Part shown: positions 51,794 through 58,866 of the stretch, in pieces
Numbering within the stretch: the first letter of the stretch is position 1
Layout of the letters: each line of letters opens with the position of its first letter
Program-made: the position numbers and the translations under genes
Assembly: GCF_900215205.1 (NCBI RefSeq)
Contig: NZ_OBDY01000013.1
Coordinates: 20,347 to 84,346, forward strand
Length of the DNA stretch: 64,000 nt
Direction: 5' to 3'
DNA from: Paractinoplanes atraurantiacus
GTDB lineage: Bacteria; Actinomycetota; Actinomycetes; Mycobacteriales; Micromonosporaceae
The notes under the pieces: generated by a model
What the model was told of the DNA's origin: nothing
What the model saw: the letters and a program-made list of their open reading frames with translations, nothing else
The model's database searches: none

Positions 51794-52819
51794 GTGCGAT
51801 CGTCGTCAAGCAGTGTTCGGCGAGTTTCCATGGCGGATGTGGCCCGGCTGGCCGGTGTCTCATCCCAGACGGTGTCGCGCGTCTCGAACGGGCACCCCGG
51901 TGTCGTCGATGCGACGCGGCAACAGGTCCTCGACGCGATGAAGGAGCTGGGCTACCGCCCCAACAGCGCCGCGCGCGCCCTCAAGCGCGGCGAGTTCCGC
52001 ACCATCGGCGTCATCCTCTTCACCCTCGCCACCACCGGTAACAGCCGCACGGTCGAGGCTATCGCCAACCATGCCGCCGAGCAGGGATATGCGATAACGC
52101 TGATCCCGGTGGCCAGCCCCACCCAGGACGGCGTGCTCGGCGCCTTCACCCGCCTCGGCGAGCTGGCCGTCGACGGCGTCATCGTGATCATGGAAGTCCA
52201 CCTGCTCGACGCGGTCGCCTTGGAGCTGCCGCCGGGCGCGCAGGTGGTGGTGGTCGACTCCGACGCCGGCGACCGTTACCCGGTGGTCGACACCGACCAG
52301 GCCGACGGCGCCCGCCAGGCGGTCAGCCACCTGCTCGAGCTCGGCCACCACACGGTCCGGCACGTCAGCGGGCCGGCCGAGTCGTTCTCGGCCGGGCGGC
52401 GGGCCCAGGCCTGGCGCGACGTGCTGACCGAGGCCGGCCGCCCGGTGCCGCCCATGCTGCAGGGCGACTGGTCGGCCGAGTCCGGCTACCGGGCCGGCCT
52501 CGAGATCGCCGCCGACCCGTCCTGCACGGCGGTCTTCACGGCCAACGACCAGATGGCCCTGGGCGTGCTGCGGGCCCTGCACGAGCGCGGCCGCCGCGTC
52601 CCCGAGGACGTCAGCGTGGTCGGCTTCGACGACATCCCCGACGCGGTCTCCTACCTGCCCCCGCTGACCACCATCCACCAGGACTTCGCCGAGATGGGCC
52701 GCCGCTGCGTCGACCGCCTCCTGCACCAGATCCGCGGCGAGGCGTCCCCACCCGGCCGGGCCCTGGTGCCGACCAGGCTCGTCACCCGCGAGAGCACGGC
52801 CCCACCGCCCGCCTCCTAA
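51794..52819 (+). CDS. LacI-family regulator of the beta-galactoside operon
   Basis: 341 residues. The helix-turn-helix is SMADVARLAGVSSQTVSRVSNGHPG with hinge NSAARALKRGEFRTIGVIL, followed by a sugar-binding effector domain (VVGFDDIPDAVSYLPPLTTIHQDF is characteristic). TAGTGT lies six bases before GTG 51794. Two matching operators flank the intergenic region, so it represses itself and the divergent permease-permease-binding protein-GH42 operon until a galactoside binds. Confidence 0.92.
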   Translation: MRSSSSSVRRVSMADVARLAGVSSQTVSRVSNGHPGVVDATRQQVLDAMKELGYRPNSAARALKRGEFRTIGVILFTLATTGNSRTVEAIANHAAEQGYAITLIPVASPTQDGVLGAFTRLGELAVDGVIVIMEVHLLDAVALELPPGAQVVVVDSDAGDRYPVVDTDQADGARQAVSHLLELGHHTVRHVSGPAESFSAGRRAQAWRDVLTEAGRPVPPMLQGDWSAESGYRAGLEIAADPSCTAVFTANDQMALGVLRALHERGRRVPEDVSVVGFDDIPDAVSYLPPLTTIHQDFAEMGRRCVDRLLHQIRGEASPPGRALVPTRLVTRESTAPPPAS

Positions 52820-54153
52820 GCCAGTTGGCCGCGGCGCCGGGTGAGGTAGGCGATCTCGGCGGTGTTGCCGGCCGACGCGATCGCCCGGTCGTACGCGGCC
52901 CGCGCCTCAGCGCCGCGGCCGAGCCGGCGCAGCAGGTCGGCGCGGGTCGCGTGGAAGGCGTGGTAACCGGCCAGCCGTCCGTCGAGGCGGTCGACGACGG
53001 CCAGGGCCTTCTCGGGGCCCTCGAGCTCGGCGACCGCGACGGCCCGGTTGAGGGCGACGATCGGCGACGGGTCCAGGACGGCGAGCTGGTCGTAGAGGGC
53101 GACGATCTGCGACCAGTCGGTGTCGGGGAAGGCACGGGCGTCGGTGTGTACGGCGTTGATCGCGGCCAGGATCTGGTATCGGCCCGGCGCGACCCCGCTG
53201 GCCAGCCGCTCCCGCACGAGCCGGTGCCCTTCGGCGATCAGCCCCGCGTCCCAGACCGACCGGTCCTGCTCGTCCAGCGGGATCAGCTCACCACCGGGCG
53301 CGACCCGCGCCGCCCGCCGGGCCTCGGTGAGCAGCATCAGCGCCAGCAGCCCGGCCACCTCACCGCGCTCACCGCCGCCCCGGTCGCCGCCGCGCTCACC
53401 GCCTCCGCCGCGCTCACCGCCTCCGCCGCACTCACCGCCTCCGCCGCGCTCACCGCCTCCGGGGTCGCCTCCGCCGCGGCCATCGCCGTCGCCGCTGATC
53501 AGGCCGTGGAGCAGGCGCGTCAGGCGGATCGCCTCGGCCGTCAGCTCGGGCCGGACCGGATCGGCGCCGGGCCCGCTCGGCAGATAGCCCTCGTTGAAGA
53601 CCAGGAACAGCACAGCGAGCACGCCGGACAGGCGGGCCGGGAGATCTTCGGCCGCGGGCACCCGGTACGGGATCCGGGCCGCCTTGATCTTGGTCTTGGC
53701 CCGGGTGATGCGCTGCCCCATCGCCGTCTCGCCGACCAGGAAGGCCCGCGCGATCTCGGCCACGGTCAGCCCGCCCACCATGCGCAGGGTCAGCGCCACC
53801 CGCGTCTCCATGGCGAGCGCCGGATGACAACACGTGAAGATCAGCCGGAGCCGCTCGTCGCCGACGGCACCGATCGGCTCGGGCGGCCCGTCGTCGTACA
53901 GCATCAGCGCCTCCCGCTGTTTGCCGTCGCGTTTGCTCTCCCGCCGGAGCCGGTCGACCGCCTTGCGGTTCGCCGTCGTCGTCAGCCAGGCCCCCGGATT
54001 CGGCGGCACCCCGTCGGCCGGCCACCGTTCGACCGCGGTCGCGAAGGCTTCGGCCGCCGCCTCCTCGGCAACGTCCAGGTCGCCGTAGCGCCGGCAGAGC
54101 GTGGCGACCACGCGGGCCCACTCGTCGCGATAGGCCGCCGCCACCGCGCTCAC
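52816..54153 (-). CDS. ECF42-like sigma factor with C-terminal extension and Gly-rich insertion
   Basis: 445 residues. Sigma region 2 (AEEAAAEAFATAVERWPADG, WLTTTANRKAVDRLRRE) and region 4 (LRMVGGLTVAEIARAFLVGETAMGQRITRAK) are followed by a long TPR-like C-terminal domain (VALNRAVAVAELEGPEKALA). Pairing with a YCII/DGPF protein gene defines the ECF42 type. Residues 221-265 are a Gly/Glu/Arg low-complexity insertion coded by an 18-bp tandem repeat, absent from usual members of about 400 residues. It overlaps the YCII gene by four bases. Confidence 0.88.
   Translation of the reverse strand: MSAVAAAYRDEWARVVATLCRRYGDLDVAEEAAAEAFATAVERWPADGVPPNPGAWLTTTANRKAVDRLRRESKRDGKQREALMLYDDGPPEPIGAVGDERLRLIFTCCHPALAMETRVALTLRMVGGLTVAEIARAFLVGETAMGQRITRAKTKIKAARIPYRVPAAEDLPARLSGVLAVLFLVFNEGYLPSGPGADPVRPELTAEAIRLTRLLHGLISGDGDGRGGGDPGGGERGGGGECGGGGERGGGGERGGDRGGGERGEVAGLLALMLLTEARRAARVAPGGELIPLDEQDRSVWDAGLIAEGHRLVRERLASGVAPGRYQILAAINAVHTDARAFPDTDWSQIVALYDQLAVLDPSPIVALNRAVAVAELEGPEKALAVVDRLDGRLAGYHAFHATRADLLRRLGRGAEARAAYDRAIASAGNTAEIAYLTRRRGQLA
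53391..53462. repeat. 18-bp tandem repeat, four copies, inside the sigma-factor gene
   Basis: Unit CGCGCTCACCGCCTCCGC (plus strand) occurs at 53391, 53409, 53427 (one change) and 53445 (one change). The length is a multiple of three, so copy-number change would lengthen or shorten a six-residue Gly-Gly-Gly-Gly-Glu-Arg linker without a frameshift. Confidence 0.9.
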
Positions 54154-54479
54154 AGGAACGGCCGCACCTCGACCCTCCGGTTGCAGGCCCGCGACCCGGC
54201 GGCGGCCAGCTTCAGCGCCACGTCGAGGTCGTCGGCCTCCATCACCCAGAACCCGGCCATGTACTCCTTGGTCTCCACGAACGGCCCGTCGGTGACCAGT
54301 GGCTCCGCACCCCGGTTGTCGATCACCGTCGCCGTGCTGGGCGCGGCCAGCCCGCCCGCGAACACCCAGTGCCCCTGGGCTCGAAGCCCTTCGTTGAACA
54401 CGTCGATAGCGGCCATCTCTTCTTCGGTGCCGGAGTTGCTCTTGTCATCGATCACAGAAACCAGATACTGCACGGTCAT
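54150..54479 (-). CDS. YCII-family (DGPF) protein
   Basis: 109 residues. The family motif is DGPFVETKEYMAGFWVMEADD, in ferredoxin-like folds. The protein lies upstream of, and overlaps, the ECF42-like sigma gene, the arrangement in which DGPF proteins are thought to sense or modulate. The reaction is not established. ATG 54479 follows GAGGGAG. Confidence 0.88.
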   Translation of the reverse strand: MTVQYLVSVIDDKSNSGTEEEMAAIDVFNEGLRAQGHWVFAGGLAAPSTATVIDNRGAEPLVTDGPFVETKEYMAGFWVMEADDLDVALKLAAAGSRACNRRVEVRPFL

Positions 54480-54528
54480 CTCCCTCGGTCATCTGTGCAA
54501 CGAACGCCCCGGCTCCGATCCGACACCT

Positions 54529-54942
54529 TCAGCTAAGCAATTCTTCGGTACGGGGGTCGGGCTCGCCGCCGTAGTACTTGTCCAGAACCGAGCCGAAGAC
54601 CGCCTGCTCCGGCGCCGCCCGGCGAAAGAGCGTCATGGACGACCGGGCCTTGAGGTTGTCCGGATACCCGAAGAGCTGATCGGCGGTAGCCGCCGGCGAC
54701 GCCACCACGGCCTCGGCGATCTCGACCAGCCGGGCGCCGAGCACAGGATGGGCGAGGTAGTCCCGAGCCTCGTCCAGATCACGGATCGCATAGAACTGCG
54801 CCGTGTAACTGGACCCCAGCCCGGCCAGCTGCGGAAACACGAACCACATCCAGTGCGTCCGCTTGCGCCCCTGCCTGATCTCATCCAGCGCCTCGTCGTA
54901 GACGCCCTTCTGCGCTGACACGAACCTGTCCAAGTCCGGCAT
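54529..54942 (-). CDS. DUF1810-family protein
   Basis: 137 residues with the DUF1810 pattern: DRFVSAQKGVYDEALDEIRQG, THWMWFVFPQLAGLG, YAIRDLDEARDYLAHPVLG, and the end SVLDKYYGGEPDPRTEELL. The function is unknown, though the family resembles ADP-ribose/NAD-processing partners in some fusions. ATG 54942 has GGGG upstream. It overlaps the 3' end of the upstream gene by 62 bases, which is long. Confidence 0.85.
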   Translation of the reverse strand: MPDLDRFVSAQKGVYDEALDEIRQGRKRTHWMWFVFPQLAGLGSSYTAQFYAIRDLDEARDYLAHPVLGARLVEIAEAVVASPAATADQLFGYPDNLKARSSMTLFRRAAPEQAVFGSVLDKYYGGEPDPRTEELLS

Positions 54943-55489
54943 CGTCCCCACCCCGTCCCGCGCGTAGTCGCCGAGCCTGATATTGCCCGCCCCGACCCGA
55001 TCCAGGCTTGAGGTCGGCCGGGGTGACGATGCGGCGCGCCTCGGCGATGACCTCGGCGTCGAGGTCCTGCTCGGTGGTGTCACTGAATTCGACGAAGTCG
55101 TAGGCGTCATCGAGTTCAACCAGCCGGTCGGCGAGCTCCAGCGTTCCAGGACCGAAAGTCTGGTATGCCCACACCGTCAGCGCGCTGGGCTCCATCGCAC
55201 CGGTCAGGACCCGCCGGGCCAGCGTCTTCACCGCGGCTTCGGCACCCGCCCGGCTGCCCGGCGGGTAGTAGACCAGACCGACATCGCTGAGGGCCGCTTC
55301 GAGCAGCTCGGGGACCTCCATGTCGGCGTCGCGGGATCGCACGCCGGCGAGCATGGCGAGAGTCGTGCCGTCGTGGCCGGTGACGAGCAGGTCGCAGGCC
55401 GCTTCGACAAGTTCAGCGGACGTGACGTACCCGACGCTCCACAGTGCGGCAGCGTCACGGGCCCGGTCGGCGGCTTCGGCGGGTTCCAC
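54881..55489 (-). CDS. Hypothetical helical protein
   Basis: About 202 residues from GTG 55489 (ATG 55543 is a longer option). Helix-rich and acidic (AADRARDAAALWSVGYVTSA, LVEAACDLLVTGHDGTTLAML, ELADRLVELDDAYDFVEF). The last ~35 residues are Gly/Arg-rich and overlap the DUF1810 gene, so the natural end may be near IVTPADLKPG. I do not recognise the family. Confidence 0.6.
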   Translation of the reverse strand: MEPAEAADRARDAAALWSVGYVTSAELVEAACDLLVTGHDGTTLAMLAGVRSRDADMEVPELLEAALSDVGLVYYPPGSRAGAEAAVKTLARRVLTGAMEPSALTVWAYQTFGPGTLELADRLVELDDAYDFVEFSDTTEQDLDAEVIAEARRIVTPADLKPGSGRGGQYQARRLRAGRGGDDAGLGQVRVSAEGRLRRGAG

Positions 55490-55585
55490 GGTCCTATGGT
55501 GAAGGAGGTCGCCGGGTTTCTCGCGCGAATATCTGACGAGCATCGGCCGGCTTGAACCGGCAACGCGGGTCAGCGTCTACCGGCC

Positions 55586-57016
55586 TCAATTTGAGTAGTC
55601 GGCCGGGTTGAGGCGGGCCGTGCGGCGCTTGTATTCCGACGCCATGCCGGGCCAGTTGGTGACGATGCGGCCGGAGGCGTTGCGATACCAGTTCTGGCAG
55701 GCGGTCCACACCGAACCCGACAAGCGCTGCTGGATCTCGGCGTCGTAGGCGGCGGCTACGTCACGGCGTACCTCCAAAGGCGGTGAACCGCGCGCGAGAA
55801 GGCGGACGGCCTGGACCAGATAGCGGGCCTGGCACTCGTGGAAATAGAGCACCGACGTGTTGCCGGTGTTGGTGTTCGGGCCGTACATCAAGAAGAGGTT
55901 GGGGAAGCCGGGGACCGTCATGCCGAGATGGGCGTACGCGCCGTCGCGCCACTCCTCGTCGAGGCTGCCCTCGCGGCCGATGATCTTCAGTGGCGTGACC
56001 AGGTCGGAGGCGGCGAAACCGGTGGCGTAGACGAGCAGGTCGCACGGGTGGGAGACGCCGTCGGCCGTGCGGACGCCGTCGGCGGTGACCTCGACGATCT
56101 TCTCGGTGACCAGGCTGACGTCGTCGCGCGCGAGGGCGGGCAGCCACGCGCTGGTGAACAGGACCCGCTTGCAGCCCATCGGCTCGTCGGGGGTGACCGC
56201 GGCCCGCAGCTCGGGGTCACGCACCTGCCAGCGGCGTTGCACGGCCGAGACCGTCCGCAGCAGCGCGCCTGAGGCACGACGGCCGAGCAGCGCCCGGCCG
56301 GTCACGATGGTCATCGCCCAGACACCGGCCCGCGGGAGACCCATCAGGAACGGGATTTTGGTGTACGCCGCGCGGCGGCCCACGCCGTACCGGCGGTCGG
56401 GCCTCGGCAGCGTCCAGGGGGCCGTGCGCTGGAAGACGGTCACGTGCGCGGCGCGGCCGGCGATGGCGGGGACGAGCTGGATGGCGCTCGCTCCCGTGCC
56501 GATGACGGCCACGCGGCAGCCGTCGATCGGGAGGCCGGGGCGCCAGCGGGCGGTGTGCACGGCCGGGCCCTCGAAACGCTCGGCCCCGGGCAGCGACGGG
56601 ACAACCGGTTTGGTGAGCTGCCCGACCGCCGGGACGAGCACGTCGGCCTCGATCCGCTCGCCGCCGGCGGTGGTGATCACCCAGCGGTCGTCGTCCCAGC
56701 GGGCCTCGACCACATCGGTGTTCGGCCGCACCCGCCTCGTGATGTCGCGCTCGTCGGCGACCCGGCGCAGGTAGCCGAAGATCTCGTGGTGAGGCGGGAA
56801 GCGGCGGCTCCAGACCGGGTTTGGGGCGAAGGAGTACGAATACAGGGGCGCGGGCACGTCGCACGCGCACCCGGGATAGGTGTTGTCGCGCCAGACGCCG
56901 CCGATCTCGGCCGCCCGCTCGAGCAGGACGACGTCGGTGAACCCGGCGCCGAGCAGCGCCGAGGCGGCGGCGATGCCGCCGAAACCGGCTCCGATGACGA
57001 CCACTCGCGGGTTCAT
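55586..57016 (-). CDS. Flavin-containing (Baeyer-Villiger-type) monooxygenase
   Basis: 476 residues with FAD motif VVIGAGFGGIAAASALLGAG, NADPH motif AVIGTGASAIQLVPAIA and the Baeyer-Villiger fingerprint FEGPAVHTARWRP (FxGxxxHxxxW). It inserts oxygen next to a ketone, or oxygenates soft nucleophiles. It sits near a ChoD-like oxidase and an alpha/beta hydrolase, which may form a ketone/steroid-processing set, but the genes are not co-directional. TAATTT lies six bases before ATG 57016 (minus strand). Confidence 0.9.
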   Translation of the reverse strand: MNPRVVVIGAGFGGIAAASALLGAGFTDVVLLERAAEIGGVWRDNTYPGCACDVPAPLYSYSFAPNPVWSRRFPPHHEIFGYLRRVADERDITRRVRPNTDVVEARWDDDRWVITTAGGERIEADVLVPAVGQLTKPVVPSLPGAERFEGPAVHTARWRPGLPIDGCRVAVIGTGASAIQLVPAIAGRAAHVTVFQRTAPWTLPRPDRRYGVGRRAAYTKIPFLMGLPRAGVWAMTIVTGRALLGRRASGALLRTVSAVQRRWQVRDPELRAAVTPDEPMGCKRVLFTSAWLPALARDDVSLVTEKIVEVTADGVRTADGVSHPCDLLVYATGFAASDLVTPLKIIGREGSLDEEWRDGAYAHLGMTVPGFPNLFLMYGPNTNTGNTSVLYFHECQARYLVQAVRLLARGSPPLEVRRDVAAAYDAEIQQRLSGSVWTACQNWYRNASGRIVTNWPGMASEYKRRTARLNPADYSN

Positions 57017-57148
57017 GGGGCGAAATTATCAGCTTGTTGGCGGGGTGCCAATAGGCCTTCGGCGAGTCGTGTCGGCACTCGGCTCTCCCGCGTGTCGGAC
57101 TCGGCAAACGTGTTCAATGGCCGCTTCGGCAGCACTGAGGAGGGGTCG

Positions 57149-57745
57149 ATGACCAAGGTGAAGATCGGGTCCGGCGTTCACGAGATGTTCGCCGGGGCGG
57201 CAGCGGCCGCCGGCACCAGTGTCGGTCAGTGGCTGACCGCGGCGGGCCGGCGTCAGGCTCTCGCCGACGCCGCGGTTCAGGGTCAGCCGGGCGCGAGGAT
57301 CGTGCCGGTTCCCGTCTCCGCCGCCACCGCCGCGCTCCTCGACGAGCAGGCCGCCCGCTCCGGCACGCCCGACTGGGCCTGCGCGGCGCGGCTGGTCCAC
57401 GATGTGCTGGCCGCCCCGGTCGTCGATCCGGAAGAATTGTGGTCCGAGGTCGTCGCCTCGATCGGCCGGCCGGCCCACCTCGAACAGGTGGGTATCGACA
57501 CGATTGTCGGCAACACCGTCCTGCTGGTCGCCGCCGACGCGTTCACCCGCGACGTGGTCGAGACACGCCTGCGCCCGTCGATCGCCGAGGCCCTGTCCCG
57601 CCGGCTCGGCCGCCGCATGCAGGTCGCCGTCATCGTCGAGGAACCCCCGCTCCGCGCCCCGGCCCGCCGGGATGAGCTCGCACGGGCGCGGGAGGCGGCT
57701 CGCGAACTGCTCCAGTTCCTCAGCAGCAGGGCAACCGCAACCTGA
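57149..57745 (+). CDS. Stand-alone DnaA domain I-like protein
   Basis: 198 residues. Residues 95-165 resemble the N-terminal protein-interaction domain of actinobacterial DnaA: ELWSEVVASIGRPAHLEQ, TVLLVAADAFTRDVVETRLRP and SIAEALSRRLGRRMQVAVIV. The AAA+ and DNA-binding domains III/IV are absent. Residues 1-45 look like a short antitoxin- or RHH-like segment (VHEMFAGAAAAAGTSVGQWL). AGGAGGGG lies before ATG 57149. It might bind DnaB or compete with DnaA, but nothing shows this directly. Confidence 0.7.
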   Translation: MTKVKIGSGVHEMFAGAAAAAGTSVGQWLTAAGRRQALADAAVQGQPGARIVPVPVSAATAALLDEQAARSGTPDWACAARLVHDVLAAPVVDPEELWSEVVASIGRPAHLEQVGIDTIVGNTVLLVAADAFTRDVVETRLRPSIAEALSRRLGRRMQVAVIVEEPPLRAPARRDELARAREAARELLQFLSSRATAT

Positions 57746-57788
57746 CGGCACGGCCCCAGGCACGGACCTCGGCGTCCGGATGAAAGGC

Positions 57789-57819
57789 GCGCGCCACGGC
57801 AACCGCCACCGTGGCGCGC
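57789..57819. terminator. Strong GC hairpin between convergent genes
   Basis: GCGCGCCACGG pairs with CCGTGGCGCGC over a nine-base loop: a perfect 11-bp stem, 44 bases after the stop at 57745. There is no U tract, as often in actinobacteria. It could terminate from either side. Confidence 0.6.
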
Positions 57820-57821
57820 CG

Positions 57822-57982
57822 CCCGAGGCGAAGGCAGGCCGGCCGGAGCGGGAACGCGGCGCCCGAGGCGAAGGCAGGCCGGCCCGAGCGGGAACCGCGC
57901 CGTCCGAGGCGAAGGCAGGCCGGCCGGAGCGGGGACCGCGTCGTCCGAGGCGAAGGCAGGCCGGCCCGAGCGGGAACCGCGT
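57822..57982. repeat. 40/41-bp tandem repeat, four copies plus a degenerate fifth
   Basis: The unit begins CCGAGGCGAAGGCAGGCCGG and ends GAGCGGGAACCGCG. Copies start near 57823, 57863, 57904 and 57945, with single-base length and sequence differences; a degraded copy follows to about 58010. It is non-coding in the gap between the DnaA-like gene and the hydrolase. Confidence 0.85.
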
Positions 57983-58012
57983 CGTTCGGCGCGAAGTCGG
58001 GCGGCACTACGC

Positions 58013-58090
58013 GGTCAGCTCGCTTCAAACAGGAGGCGGGCGTAGGTGCGCGGTCAGCTCGCCTCCAACAGGAGGCGGGCGCAGGTGCGC
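58013..58090. repeat. 39-bp duplication of the 3' end of the hydrolase gene
   Basis: GGTCAGCTCGCTTCAAACAG... at 58013-58051 is repeated at 58052-58090 with four differences. The second copy contains the stop codon and last codons of the hydrolase; the first is therefore a downstream duplicate of the gene end. Confidence 0.85.
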
Positions 58091-58818
58091 GGGTCGTCGG
58101 CGAACGGGAGGTGGCCACAACCGGGGAGGCGCACGTGGCGGGCGCGGGGCAGCAGCGCACGGGCCTTCGCCGACTGGCGGTAGGGCAGCACCAGGTCGCG
58201 GGTGCCCCAGGCGATCGTGACCGGGATGCCGTCGGCCATGCCCGGTCGGTAGCGCCACTCCCCCAGCCGCTTGCGGGCGGCGGCGAAGCCAGGCGCCGCC
58301 ACCAGCGCCCGGGCGTCGGTCACACACTCGTCCGGGTCGAGGCGGCCCGGCTTGCCGTAGAAGACGCCGCACAGCGCGACCCGCCCCGGTGTCGTGCGCA
58401 TCAGCCACGGCACCGCCGGCCCGAGCGCCGCTCCCCCGGCCCGCGCCGCGCTGACCACGCCCTGGCACCAGCGGGCGCCGACCGCGCCGAAGAACCCGAC
58501 CGGCGAGAACGCCGTCACCGACCGGGCCAGACCGCGCCGGGCCAACTCGAGCGCGACCGCGCCGCCGAGCGAGCTGCCGCCCAGGGCCGGCCTCGTGACG
58601 CCGAGCTCGTCGAGGAACGCGGTCACCCGGTCGGCCAGGTAGGGCACGCCGCCGGGGCCACCGTCCGCTTTGGACGCGCCGAAGCCGGGCAGGTCGAGCG
58701 CGATCACGTCGTGCCGCTCGGCGACCGCGTCGAGGATCGGCTGCCACACCTGCCAGCGGCTGCCGATGCCGTGGATAAGCACGAGCGGACTTCCAGCGCC
58801 TTGCCGGTGAAAATTCAC
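58054..58818 (-). CDS. Alpha/beta hydrolase
   Basis: 254 residues of the alpha/beta-hydrolase fold. The oxyanion HG motif is LVLIHGIGSRWQVW, the nucleophile Ser is in GGSSLGGAVAL, the acid Asp in IAWGTRDLVLP and the His in PGCGHLPFADD. Likely an esterase or C-C hydrolase. GTG 58818 has AAGGAGG upstream. It is divergent from the GMC oxidase; a 6-bp inverted repeat in the gap suggests shared control. Confidence 0.88.
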   Translation of the reverse strand: MNFHRQGAGSPLVLIHGIGSRWQVWQPILDAVAERHDVIALDLPGFGASKADGGPGGVPYLADRVTAFLDELGVTRPALGGSSLGGAVALELARRGLARSVTAFSPVGFFGAVGARWCQGVVSAARAGGAALGPAVPWLMRTTPGRVALCGVFYGKPGRLDPDECVTDARALVAAPGFAAARKRLGEWRYRPGMADGIPVTIAWGTRDLVLPYRQSAKARALLPRARHVRLPGCGHLPFADDPRTCARLLLEAS

Positions 58819-58828
58819 CACAGCCTCC

Positions 58829-58849
58829 TTGTTGACAGCCCGCCAACAA
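58829..58849. promoter_or_regulatory. Inverted repeat between hydrolase and GMC oxidase
   Basis: TTGTTG, nine-base spacer, CAACAA. It lies in the 48-bp gap between divergent genes and could bind a repressor of both. No regulator gene is adjacent. Confidence 0.4.
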
Positions 58850-58866
58850 CGGCGCCACCATACCCC

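Noticed and set aside
57822..57982. CRISPR or attachment-site array
   Set aside because: The repeats are tandem without spacers, there are no cas or integrase genes, and units differ only by drift.
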